From: Gammaproteobacteria bacterium
GTDB taxonomy: Bacteria; Pseudomonadota; Gammaproteobacteria; Pseudomonadales; Azotimanducaceae_A
DNA length: 12,840 nt
Assembly (NCBI GenBank): GCA_012960755.1
Contig: DUAT01000164.1
Span: 1 to 12,840, forward strand
Direction: 5' to 3'
Shown one piece after another: positions 1 through 6,274 of this stretch (the first letter of the stretch is position 1; each line of letters starts with the position of its first letter). A program made the position numbers and the translations under genes. The notes beneath the pieces are model-generated. The model saw only the letters and a program-made list of their open reading frames with translations, was not told the DNA's origin and did not search any database.

Positions 1-677
1 CGTCGACTCATCGATGCCTTCAAATTGTTTGCTCGTAAGAATGCCAGGTAGTCTGCACTGCCGTACTGGCTCCCTTGATCACTGTGAACCAACACAGGCT
101 TTTTAGGTTGGCGGGACCAGACAGCCATCATTAATGCCTTAATCACCAAGTGGCGATCGATGTTTTTGTCCATGGACCAACCGACAAACCGGCGGGAAAA
201 TAAATCGAGAACCACAGCCAGATATAAAAAGCCCTCATGTGTTCTGATATAAGTAATGTTACTCACCCAAAATTGATTCGGGGCCGCTGGGCTAAACTCT
301 CGATCCAGTACATTGTCGGCAACTGTGGCCAACTTCCCACCCTTCATGTATCGGCGTTTATAACCAATTTGCGCCTTCAATTTGTTTCGCCGCATTATCT
401 TGGCCACACGATGTACGCTACAATTTTCGCCTGCATCCTTTAAATCTCGATGAACCCAGGGACTGCCGTACGTGGCTCCGCTGTCGATGTAGGATCGTTT
501 GATGAGCTGCAACAAACGTTGATCCTCTAGTGCACGATCAGACAATGGTTTGTTCAGCCAGGCGTAGAACCCACTACGATGCAACTTCAATACTCGGCAC
601 ATCGTCTTAATTGAAAACAAATCGCGATGGGCCAAGATGAAGGCATACTTTACTCGGATTGACCGGCAAAGTACTTT
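1..677 (-). pseudogene. IS3-family transposase OrfB (rve integrase domain), 3'-truncated by window edge and disconnected from orfA
   Basis: Reading the minus strand from about 677 gives an uninterrupted frame with IS3 OrfB landmarks. These are the HTH_21-like segment VKYAFILAHRDLFSIKTMC, then LHRSGFYAWL, SYGxxW-like TYGSPWVHRDL, RRNKLKAQIGYKRRYM and the integrase-core strand VLDREFSPAAPNQFWVSNITYI. The second catalytic Asp is present in VHSDQGSQYGS, near 70-95. The third catalytic Glu would lie beyond the left edge. The first catalytic Asp, normally in WVSDITYIRT, is Asn here (AAC, minus strand, at 258-260), which should abolish DDE chemistry. No initiation codon of its own is expected, because OrfB is made as an OrfAB fusion by -1 frameshifting and the IS30 insertion has removed that connection. 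Confidence 0.85.
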
Positions 678-679
678 GC

Positions 680-704
680 GGTGAGTTCAAGCCGTCAGTG
701 CAAC
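680..704. repeat. IS30 terminal inverted repeat, left copy
   Basis: It matches the reverse complement of 1885-1909 at about 20 of 25 positions and begins GGTGAGTTCAAG. The transposase stop codon (687-689) lies inside this repeat. The adjacent target duplication is GC at 678-679. Confidence 0.9.
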
Positions 705-1847
705 GGTATCATTCAGTGTATCTCCTGGCGTTCGATAACCCAAAGTTTTACGTGGCCGTTGGTTAAGTCGCTTGGCTACTTTGTTTAGCTCAGCCTGTGT
801 GTGAACCGCCAGGTTCGTTTTCTTTGGGAAGTACTGTCGCAGTAGTCGGTTCGTGTTTTCATTGGTACCACGCTGCCAGGGGCTTTGTGGATCGCAAAAG
901 TAAACTTTTGTTTCAGTCGCCATAGTGAATGTTTTGTGGTCTGCGAGTTCCATGCATCGATCCCAGGTCAGCGATTCACGTAAATGCCGGGGCAGTTTTT
1001 TTACATGTCTAGTCAACGCCGACACAACAGAATTTGTGTCCTTGCCAGCTACTTTGACCAGCATCGTAAAGCGAGACTGGCGCTCGACCAGTGTCGCGAT
1101 ATGTGTGTTACCCGATCCACTGATTAGATCACCTTCCCAATGACCCGGAACAGCTCTATCCTCAATCTCTGGCGGGCGATCGGCGATTGAGATAGCGTCG
1201 ATGATGCCACCCCGTGCATTGCCGCGGGTGTTGTTTGTTCTTGATTGACGAAAAACGCGTTGAGTACGTAGATGCGCCTGAAGTTCTCTTTTCAACACTC
1301 CACGGGATTGAACGAACAAACTTTTGTATATCGTCTCGTGTGACACACGCAAAGACTCGTTATCTGGGTAGGTAACTGATAGCCAACCAGAAATTTGCTC
1401 TGGTGACCACTCCTGTGAAAGTTTAGCGGCCACAATAAAGCGAAGTCTGCCATTGAGGGCTAATGCACAGAGCTTCGGTCGGCGCGCGCGTTCCCACGCT
1501 CGTGCATCTGCAGTTGCTGCTCTATATCGGGCCACACCACCATTTTTATTGACCTCACGGCTAATCGTAGAAGGTGATCGATTGAGCTCCGCCGCAATTT
1601 GACGCATTGAGTGATCACTAGCGAGACCTCGTGATATCGCCTCGCGCTCCAGGGAACTCAACGAACTTGCACGTCTTACTCGCTGAGTGGGTTGGTATCC
1701 GCCAAATAGTCGTAACACACCGAAAATCGAGGCAGGGTGTTTCTCTAGCACTCTCCCAATATCACTTAGCGACTCTCCTTCATGCCAACGTCTCCAAGCC
1801 TCTGCTTTCTCATCATCGCTCAGTCCAGGCCTTCCTAATCGAGCCAT
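687..1847 (-). CDS. IS30-family DDE transposase
   Basis: This is a 386-residue transposase that catalyses cut/join of its element. The N-terminal half has two helix-turn-helix regions: about residues 5-50 (LSDDEKAEAWRRWHEG...) and about 60-105 (LSSLEREAISRGLASDHSM...STISREV). The C-terminal half has the DDE core: first Asp in GHWEGDLISG, second Asp in LTWDRCMELADH, and Glu in SPWQRGTNENTNRLL. Length and motif order match full-length IS30 transposases. The ATG at 1847 has a good ribosome site, GGAGGT, seven bases upstream on the minus strand. One oddity is Cys where the family normally has Gly in TWDRGME, next to the second catalytic Asp, so activity is uncertain even though the frame is open. 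Confidence 0.95.
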   Translation of the reverse strand: MARLGRPGLSDDEKAEAWRRWHEGESLSDIGRVLEKHPASIFGVLRLFGGYQPTQRVRRASSLSSLEREAISRGLASDHSMRQIAAELNRSPSTISREVNKNGGVARYRAATADARAWERARRPKLCALALNGRLRFIVAAKLSQEWSPEQISGWLSVTYPDNESLRVSHETIYKSLFVQSRGVLKRELQAHLRTQRVFRQSRTNNTRGNARGGIIDAISIADRPPEIEDRAVPGHWEGDLISGSGNTHIATLVERQSRFTMLVKVAGKDTNSVVSALTRHVKKLPRHLRESLTWDRCMELADHKTFTMATETKVYFCDPQSPWQRGTNENTNRLLRQYFPKKTNLAVHTQAELNKVAKRLNQRPRKTLGYRTPGDTLNDTVALTA

Positions 1848-1884
1848 TGCTCACACCTCCGTAATCTTTCATCGAGTATTGTGT

Positions 1885-1909
1885 GTTGCATTGACCAGTT
1901 GAATTCACC
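1885..1909. repeat. IS30 terminal inverted repeat, right copy
   Basis: This is the inverted partner of 680-704. Read on the minus strand it starts GGTGAATTCAACTGGTCAAT. It is followed on the plus strand by the second copy of the GC target duplication at 1910-1911. Confidence 0.9.
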
Positions 1910-1911
1910 GC

Positions 1912-2160
1912 GGCCTTTTTTAGAATGTCGCGTTCCTCCGTGACGCGACGCAACTCACTCTTCAGCTTAGTAATCTCGGCTTGTTCATCTAGCTTCATTG
2001 TCTGTCGAGGATTTGATTCGCCATATCGCTTTAGCCAGGCATAAAGGCTGTGCGTTGTTGTACCCAATCTTTTTGCAACTTCAGCAACAGAGTAACCACG
2101 TTCAGTCACCTGTTTAACTGCTTCCTGTTTGAATTCTTCTGTGTATCGCTTGCTCTTCAT
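1912..2160 (-). pseudogene. IS3-family transposase OrfA, interrupted near its 3' end
   Basis: OrfA is the DNA-binding half of IS3 transposase. Visible features are the HTH segment (residues about 3-45: KSKRYTEEFKQEAVKQV...YSVAEVAKRLGTTTHSLYAWL) and a leucine-zipper-like coiled coil (EITKLKSELRRVTEERDIL). I take the ATG at 2160 because GAGGGG lies just upstream; an in-frame GTG two codons earlier would sit too close to that site. Homology stops at ILKKA, where the IS30 copy enters. The frame then runs on into IS30 and stops at 1813. The last codons (AKYFAGQSE and the TAA at 650-652) lie on the far side of the IS30 copy. Confidence 0.9.
1915..1921 (-). promoter_or_regulatory. IS3 programmed -1 frameshift heptamer (A-AAA-AAG)
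   Basis: On the minus strand the orfA frame reads CTA AAA AAG, the classical A6G slippery heptamer. Slipping back one base, with the IS30 copy removed, gives a frame that runs directly into the orfB sequence KVLCRSIRVKYAFI. This confirms it as the OrfAB fusion site. The IS30 insertion begins only five bases downstream, so slippage now leads nowhere useful. Confidence 0.8.
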
Positions 2161-2223
2161 AAACACCCCTCATAGAGTTAGATTTTAACGCTATTTGGTG
2201 TCTAGCAAACTCTGGGAAGTCCA

Positions 2224-2708
2224 TTCTTGGCCAGTTGGTTAATCTTCTTTTTCAGCTCACCTGCGACTTCTGCGAGCTCTAATATCTCGATCAGTTCCAA
2301 CGCTGTCACAAACATGACCTTGTAGCCCGCTTCGATGGCTTTCACAGCGATACCGGTGGTCAGGTGTGTTTTACCGACACCCGGTGGTCCAATAAACACC
2401 AGATTCTGACGTTGTTCTATAAATGTAAAATCCAATAGCGCATTGATCTGCCGTTTTGTCACGGTGGTCTGTATCCGGTAATCAAATTCTGAGAGTGCCT
2501 TGTGTAGTGGGAACCCGGCTCGACGCATATTCTGCGCTGTACGTTTGGTATCCCTGTGACTCATCTCGTGGCTAACCAATTGTTCAGCAAACTGCAGATA
2601 GGTCAGTTCATTGGCTTCTGCCTGGCTGATCAGGCGTTCCAGGGCCTCGGCGATATGGCTAAAACGTAAACTTCGATATTGTGAGGTAACTTGATCCAGG
2701 CTGCTCAT
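2224..2708 (-). pseudogene. istB: IstB-like AAA+ ATPase helper of IS21 transposition, truncated
   Basis: IstB is the ATP-dependent helper that works with the IstA transposase. The reading frame shows the IstB N-terminal region, RAGFPLHKALSEFDY, and an intact Walker A motif GPPGVGKTH near residue 108. It stops being IstB-like after KKKINQLAK, just before the expected Walker B strand (LLIIDE). The frame runs a few codons into the IS3 end and stops at 2202. About 160 of the roughly 250 residues usual for the family remain. The start ATG at 2708-2706 overlaps the istA stop codon, which indicates former translational coupling. Confidence 0.9.
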
Positions 2709-3460
2709 GTTGCCACCTCCGGTCTGTTCGTCAGACTGGCATATTGTGACAGCAGTTCCGGGGAGGCCGGTACGTGCTCACCTTCGTCCCGATCCAGGGC
2801 ATCTGGGTGTTTCTCGAACGTCTCAACATGATTTTTGAGTTGCGTTGCAGTTAATCGCGGCCGCTCGATCATGCGTGTCATCAAACGAGTATCGATATAC
2901 TCCAGCTTACCGAGAATCTGAATGACACCAGCGAGTTGATCTTTATAGATTTTCGGCGAAGTTTGTTTGATGAACTGACACAGTTGTGCGCCGGTACTTT
3001 CTCCGACTAATGCCCGGATACTTGCTTCATAATCAGCAATCCGTGCACTGACATCACGATAGTGATCGGTATTTTTGATCACGTGCCCTTTCCCTAAAAC
3101 AATGGTGTGTCAGGCAATCTCATTTTTCTGAAGCGTGTCCAGAATCAACAATTGGCCATCCTTGGCTTCAACCAGTACCGTACTTTATTGGTAGGCCATA
3201 GGGACCGAGTATTTGTTTGCCTTGAATGAGATAAGCCCGGTTTTGTCGGCCTTGCGTTGTGATTGTTCAGCGGGCATATCAACCGCAATGTACGCATCAT
3301 CTTGGCTTGCTCACGCGTGTCATAAACCAGCCGTGGCACTTCCCCAGTTGTGCCATGAGTACGGACATTGGCAACATCAGCTAACCAGGATTGCACATGT
3401 CGCTGGCCATGTAAGAGTGGGTTAAAAGAATGTTTACTGCCGCGCGGCAATATCAGAATA
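2705..3460 (-). pseudogene. istA: IstA transposase of IS21 family, C-terminal remnant with nonsense codons and a frameshift
   Basis: The upstream part, around 3300-3430 on the minus strand, reads HVQSWLADVANVRTHGTTGE, a hallmark of IstA. Near 3290-3300 the homology jumps frame to YIAVDMPAEQS...KTGLISFKANKYSVPMAYQ. It then meets a TAA (3185-3187), continues as STVLVEAKDGQLLILDTL, meets a TGA (3110-3112, probably from an Arg codon) and continues to the end at 2705. The final 125 codons are open. The catalytic core of IstA is missing. The protein would be non-functional. Confidence 0.8.
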
Positions 3461-3482
3461 AAAGTACGAGGCAATTTCCATG

Positions 3483-3542
3483 TCGATTTTTGGTTTTGTC
3501 TTGGCAAATTGATAGATATTTTTGTTTTGCAAACCAAATCGA
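3483..3542. promoter_or_regulatory. Candidate activator-binding region upstream of the first sigma-54 promoter
   Basis: Two boxes resemble the palindrome TTTGCAAA: TTGGCAAA at 3501-3508 and an exact TTTGCAAA at 3526-3533, with centres 25 bp apart. The exact box ends about 65 bp before the -24 element. The region is bracketed by an imperfect inverted repeat (TCGATTTTTGG at 3483 and CAAACCAAATCGA at 3530-3542). Similar box pairs lie upstream of the other two sigma-54 promoters. Binding by an enhancer-binding protein is inference. Confidence 0.45.
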
Positions 3543-3596
3543 TATTTTTTCCGCCCGTTGCGACGTTGATAACTGGATTTTACGTAGGTTTAACAG

Positions 3597-3613
3597 TTGG
3601 CACGACTGATGCA
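3597..3613 (+). promoter_or_regulatory. Sigma-54 (-24/-12) promoter of the repeat-protein gene
   Basis: The sequence TTGGCACGACTGATGCA matches the sigma-54 consensus TTGGCACG-N4-TTGCA with one mismatch in the -12 box. The GG and GC doublets (3599-3600 and 3611-3612) are at the required spacing. Transcription is predicted to start near 3624, giving a leader of about 83 nt. The -12 element lies in a small inverted repeat (TGCAG 3610-3614, CTGCA 3622-3626). Confidence 0.8.
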
Positions 3614-3628
3614 GTTTGACCCTGCATG

Positions 3629-3666
3629 CCTTCTCCTCACTTCGATAAAACAGCGAGGGGTGAAGG
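3629..3666 (+). other. Leader hairpin before the repeat-protein gene
   Basis: CCTTCTCCTCAC (3629-3640) can pair with the run ending GGGTGAAGG (3655-3666) with two mismatches and one G-U pair. It is within the predicted 5' untranslated region, about 40 nt before the start codon. There is no following T-run, so a terminator is unlikely; an mRNA-stability or translational role is possible. Confidence 0.4.
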
Positions 3667-3706
3667 GGGTTCACTAAAGTAACTTAATATTTCTTAGGAG
3701 AAAGAC

Positions 3707-5710
3707 ATGAGTAAGATGTACACACAAAAAACTGTTAGCTTACTGCTCTCAGGATTACTGGTAGCTCCGGTGTACGCTGGACCTAAGGTGTCCGGAGGGA
3801 TCAGTAATACATCTGCGATTAGTAATGCCATCAACAACGCAATTAACGCAAGTAGAGCAAATGCAGGTTCGGTAGATATCGTCGGTGAATCTATCATCAG
3901 CGAGACTGGCCTCATATTCAATGATTCAACATTAGATGAAACGACGAATATGGCGCAAGACGGCAGCGAGGTTTTCCTGGGCACCGTCTCGATGAATAAT
4001 GCAGAGCTTAGAGATGCGATTGTTAACAAGAATGAAGTGAGACAGTCAGTTAATACTGCCACTGCTGACAGTACAGCTGTAATCGGCTCAGTGTTGGTAG
4101 GAAACTCTATGTTAACGGAAGGGTATTCGGGCGAAGATCCACAGAGTTTTCCTGTGGGAGAAGAGGAAATAGTTATCCGTGGTGGTGTATTCAACCGCAA
4201 CACGGTAACAAACGCAACGAACACCGCAACCGAAGGCAGTTCTGCTGCGACTGGATCAGTATTGATAGCAGAGGGTAGTGAAATTTCCGGTGGGGGGCAT
4301 ATTTTTAATCATCAAAACAGTATTAATCTGACGGACAACTCTGCCGCGATAAGCAGTGAAGCCAACCTTGGTACTGTGCGAATGGTTAACTCCAAGGTAT
4401 CTGGGGAAGGCAGCGGAATTGCTCAATTTGGCAATAACATTGGCAGTTCGATGAATAGTGCATCAGAATCCAGTCAAGCTAACATGGCTACTTACCGGAT
4501 CAGTGACTCGGCATTGTCCTCACCTAAATGGTCAGGCAACTACGAAAACACTATTGATGGGTCAACCAACAGAGCGGTAAACGGTAGCAGCGCAAATTTG
4601 GTATCTGTAGGGATCAGCGAATCTTCCGCGGTTAACGGTCTGATTGACAATGGATTCATCACCGTTACAAGCTCAGACAATTTGTCTGAGGATTCTGCCA
4701 CGGCAAACTTGGCATCGCTTCAGGTGAAAAGTTCATTGCTCGACGCCAACCTTGAGAATGATCTTCACGCAATCTCTGATTCGGCCAACTTCGCCCTGTC
4801 CAGCACAGCTAATCTAGCCTCGATTCAGGTAAGCGGTTCAACTGTGAATGCCAGTCTTGATAACGAATTTCATGATATCATCAGTTCTGACAATTTGGCT
4901 GAATCTGGCAGTATTGCCAACTTGGCCTCAATCCAGGTGTTGGAATCAACTAGAAATGGACTTATCAGCAGTAAAGATCATGTCGTTGACTTATCCACCA
5001 ATATCGCAAAGAATGGAAGCGTATCTAACTTAGCCTCCGTACAAGTTGTTTCCTCTCACGGCGACGTACAGATAGAGAGCTATGCCAACTCCGTCAAAGA
5101 GTCTAACAACCTTGCAGAAGGTCCTCTGAGCACTGCCAATATGGCTTCTACTCAGATACTTCTCTCTGGTAGTGGTAGTGGGGCGTCTGACAACAGTGGT
5201 CATGACATCGTCACTACAGACAATACCGCCCAGGATGGAAGTACTGCGAATCTGGCATCGGTGCAAATCTCCGGTCTGGAAGGTGGTGGTGATATGTGGG
5301 TCTTGAATGATTCCAATAAAATTGAGTGGTCAAGTAACATGGCTACAGGGTCCAGTACTGTGAATGTCGGTGCCGTCCAGTTAACGGGTAGTATAGTGGA
5401 GGGCGATATCTACAACAGTCAAAACTCTGTAGTTAATTCCACCAATACGGCTATGGGCAGCAGTCTCACCAATATCGCCTCTATTCGTTTTGAGGGTGTG
5501 TTGATGAGTGGTGAAATGAGCAATAGTTTCAGTGTTGCTGAGGTCACCAATTTGGCTGAAGCAGGAAGTACTAGCAATGTTGGTTCCATCGATGTCTTCG
5601 GTTCCGACATCCACGGGAACAGCCATAACTCAGGTAGCATCACAAACACTGTCAATGTGGCAAAAAACGATAGTATCGCCAACACGGGATCGATAGTAAT
5701 TGGTCGTTAA
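3707..5710 (+). CDS. Secreted repeat protein, 667 aa, 16 units of about 38 residues; candidate beta-solenoid or matrix fibre subunit
   Basis: The family is not recognised. The ATG has a clear ribosome site (AGGAG, eight bases upstream). A Sec signal peptide covers residues 1-24 with likely cleavage at VYA-GP. Residues 25-80 hold a conserved lead module, GPKVSGGISNTSAISNAINN, shared with the protein at 10607. From residue 81 to the end the protein consists of tandem units with the pattern N-x-A-x-x-[GS]-S-x-[AS]-N-[LMV]-[AG]-[ST]-[VIL]-x-[VIL], followed by a variable stretch ending in a short hydrophobic strand. No cysteine was seen. The composition is rich in Ser, Asn and Ala, and the protein ends inside a half unit. 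No autotransporter barrel, LPXTG, PEP-CTERM or two-partner secretion domain is visible. The pattern of polar turns alternating with beta strands recalls curli- or Fap-like subunits, but the repeat differs from both. An adhesin or matrix amyloid role is inference. Confidence 0.85.
   Translation: MSKMYTQKTVSLLLSGLLVAPVYAGPKVSGGISNTSAISNAINNAINASRANAGSVDIVGESIISETGLIFNDSTLDETTNMAQDGSEVFLGTVSMNNAELRDAIVNKNEVRQSVNTATADSTAVIGSVLVGNSMLTEGYSGEDPQSFPVGEEEIVIRGGVFNRNTVTNATNTATEGSSAATGSVLIAEGSEISGGGHIFNHQNSINLTDNSAAISSEANLGTVRMVNSKVSGEGSGIAQFGNNIGSSMNSASESSQANMATYRISDSALSSPKWSGNYENTIDGSTNRAVNGSSANLVSVGISESSAVNGLIDNGFITVTSSDNLSEDSATANLASLQVKSSLLDANLENDLHAISDSANFALSSTANLASIQVSGSTVNASLDNEFHDIISSDNLAESGSIANLASIQVLESTRNGLISSKDHVVDLSTNIAKNGSVSNLASVQVVSSHGDVQIESYANSVKESNNLAEGPLSTANMASTQILLSGSGSGASDNSGHDIVTTDNTAQDGSTANLASVQISGLEGGGDMWVLNDSNKIEWSSNMATGSSTVNVGAVQLTGSIVEGDIYNSQNSVVNSTNTAMGSSLTNIASIRFEGVLMSGEMSNSFSVAEVTNLAEAGSTSNVGSIDVFGSDIHGNSHNSGSITNTVNVAKNDSIANTGSIVIGR
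3947..5707 (+). repeat. Tandem protein-level repeat array (15 full units plus a final half)
   Basis: Units start at each N-x-A motif, for example NMAQDGSE, NTATEGSSA, NLAESGSIAN, NIAKNGSVSN, NTAQDGSTAN, NLAEAGSTSN and NVAKNDSIAN. Mean unit length is about 38 codons. The second unit is longer, about 56 residues, because of an acidic insertion. Units seven to eleven are the most alike (ANLASxQV core). At DNA level the copies differ mostly at synonymous positions: the ANLAS core is written gcaaacttggcatcg, gctaatctagcctcg and gccaacttggcctca. The duplication is therefore old and kept by selection on the protein. Confidence 0.85.
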
Positions 5711-5749
5711 GTACCACGTCTCTAGATTGACAAATGAGATGTGAACAAA

Positions 5750-5788
5750 GTGATGGGCAGGGGTAGTCCCTTGTTCATCACTGTTTTT
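5750..5788 (+). terminator. Probable intrinsic terminator of the repeat-protein gene
   Basis: GTGATG (5750-5755) pairs perfectly with CATCAC (5776-5781), and a GGG/CCC pairing is possible inside. The stem is followed at once by TGTTTTT. It lies 40 bases after the stop codon of the repeat gene. The loop is long, so efficiency is uncertain. Confidence 0.5.
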
Positions 5789-5884
5789 ACCGTAAGAGAT
5801 TCTAATTTACACCAGGATATCACTCCCACTAACCCTCGACTTATTCAGGTTGTTTTCAGAATCACCCAGTCACAAAACCCCGCC

Positions 5885-6100
5885 AGTTTTTTCTTTTATT
5901 CAATCAGTATTACACCAAAAATCGATACACCAGAAGTATTAAAAGCCTACATGGCTAAATTTGATATTGGACCAGGCTGGAGTTTCCTGACCGGTAAGGA
6001 AGATGAAATTCTTGATCTAAGAAGAAAGCTGGGTCTATACATTGAAGGCATTCACTGTGATCGAACCAACCCCGACGATCATAATCTGAGTTTCCTTTAA
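5885..6100 (+). pseudogene. Fragment of an SCO1/SenC-type copper chaperone gene
   Basis: The frame reads FFYSISITPKIDTPEVLKAY, then KFDIGPGWSFLTG, LRRKLGLY and NPDDHNLSF. These match the latter half of SCO1/SenC thioredoxin-fold proteins, which deliver copper to cytochrome oxidase: the VDPxxDTPE, GPGWxFLTG and NH-containing segments. The CxxxC copper-binding region that should lie upstream is absent. The sequence before 5885 in the same frame has no SCO character and runs through the terminator hairpin. The frame stops at 6100 before the normal C-terminus. It is best read as a relic about 70 codons long, not a functional gene. Confidence 0.7.
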
Positions 6101-6274
6101 TATAGCTCCTTACAGCAGGAAAAAAGTGTGTCTTGAGGGTAATATCCACAATAGTCTTTCCATGTAAATCCGCCGCTGGTTATGCACTTGCTATTATCAC
6201 GGCACAAAAAGGGTTCCGAGTAATGCCACATCTGTCTGGAGGTTTCGGTTAATTCCAAATTAGTACAAATTCTG

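Larger units (their letters stand above)
680..1909 (-). mobile_element. Complete IS30-family insertion sequence (1230 bp)
   Basis: The element spans a full transposase gene flanked by imperfect terminal inverted repeats of about 25 bp: GGTGAGTTCAAGCCGTCAGT at the left and GGTGAATTCAACTGGTCAAT read inward from the right. A 2-bp duplication GC lies on either side (678-679 and 1910-1911). Removing the element and one GC rebuilds a clean IS3 orfA ending (IL-KKAA-KYFAGQSE-stop), which proves the insertion point. A 2-3 bp duplication is typical of IS30 elements. It is the youngest layer of the nest, and its gene and ends look intact. Confidence 0.95.
1..2223 (-). mobile_element. IS3-family insertion sequence, partial and split by an IS30 insertion
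   Basis: The element reads on the minus strand with an orfA (ATG at 2160), an A6G slippery site, and an orfB that runs off the left edge of the window. Its upstream terminus is placed at 2223. There the minus strand starts TGGACTTCCC, a TG-led end as expected for IS3 elements, and the istB reading frame loses homology at the same point. The other terminus lies outside the window, so neither the terminal inverted repeat nor the target duplication can be checked. It sits inside an IS21-family istB gene and is itself interrupted at 680-1909. The element is almost certainly immobile by its own transposase. Confidence 0.85.
2224..3460 (-). mobile_element. Decayed IS21-family element (istA-istB remnant)
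   Basis: It has an istA C-terminal part followed by istB with an ATGA overlap, the usual IS21 order. istA has two nonsense codons and a frameshift and lacks its N-terminal half; istB is cut by the IS3 element at 2223. The 5' limit near 3460 is approximate, because recognisable IstA sequence fades there and no terminal inverted repeat was found. This is the oldest of the three mobile layers. Confidence 0.75.

Noticed and set aside
3145..3537. 130-codon minus-strand frame as a separate protein.
   Set aside because: It mixes an IstA segment with out-of-frame and non-IstA sequence; it is part of the decayed istA.
3947..5707. CRISPR-like or other DNA-level repeat array.
   Set aside because: The periodicity is at the protein level only; DNA copies differ at many synonymous positions and are continuous coding sequence.
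3707..5710. Curli (CsgA) or PEP-CTERM identity for the repeat protein.
   Set aside because: The repeat length and residue ladder do not fit CsgA, and there is no C-terminal PEP motif, membrane helix and basic tail.
5741..5884. Full 119-codon reading frame starting at 5741.
   Set aside because: Its first 48 codons run through the terminator hairpin and show no SCO homology; only the part from 5885 is recognisable.
6177..6192. Possible fourth sigma-54 promoter (TGGTTATGCACTTGCT) upstream of the diguanylate cyclase.
   Set aside because: The GG/GC spacing and TTGCT are right, but the -24 box lacks CAC and no TTTGCAAA pair lies upstream, unlike the other three. It could be chance.
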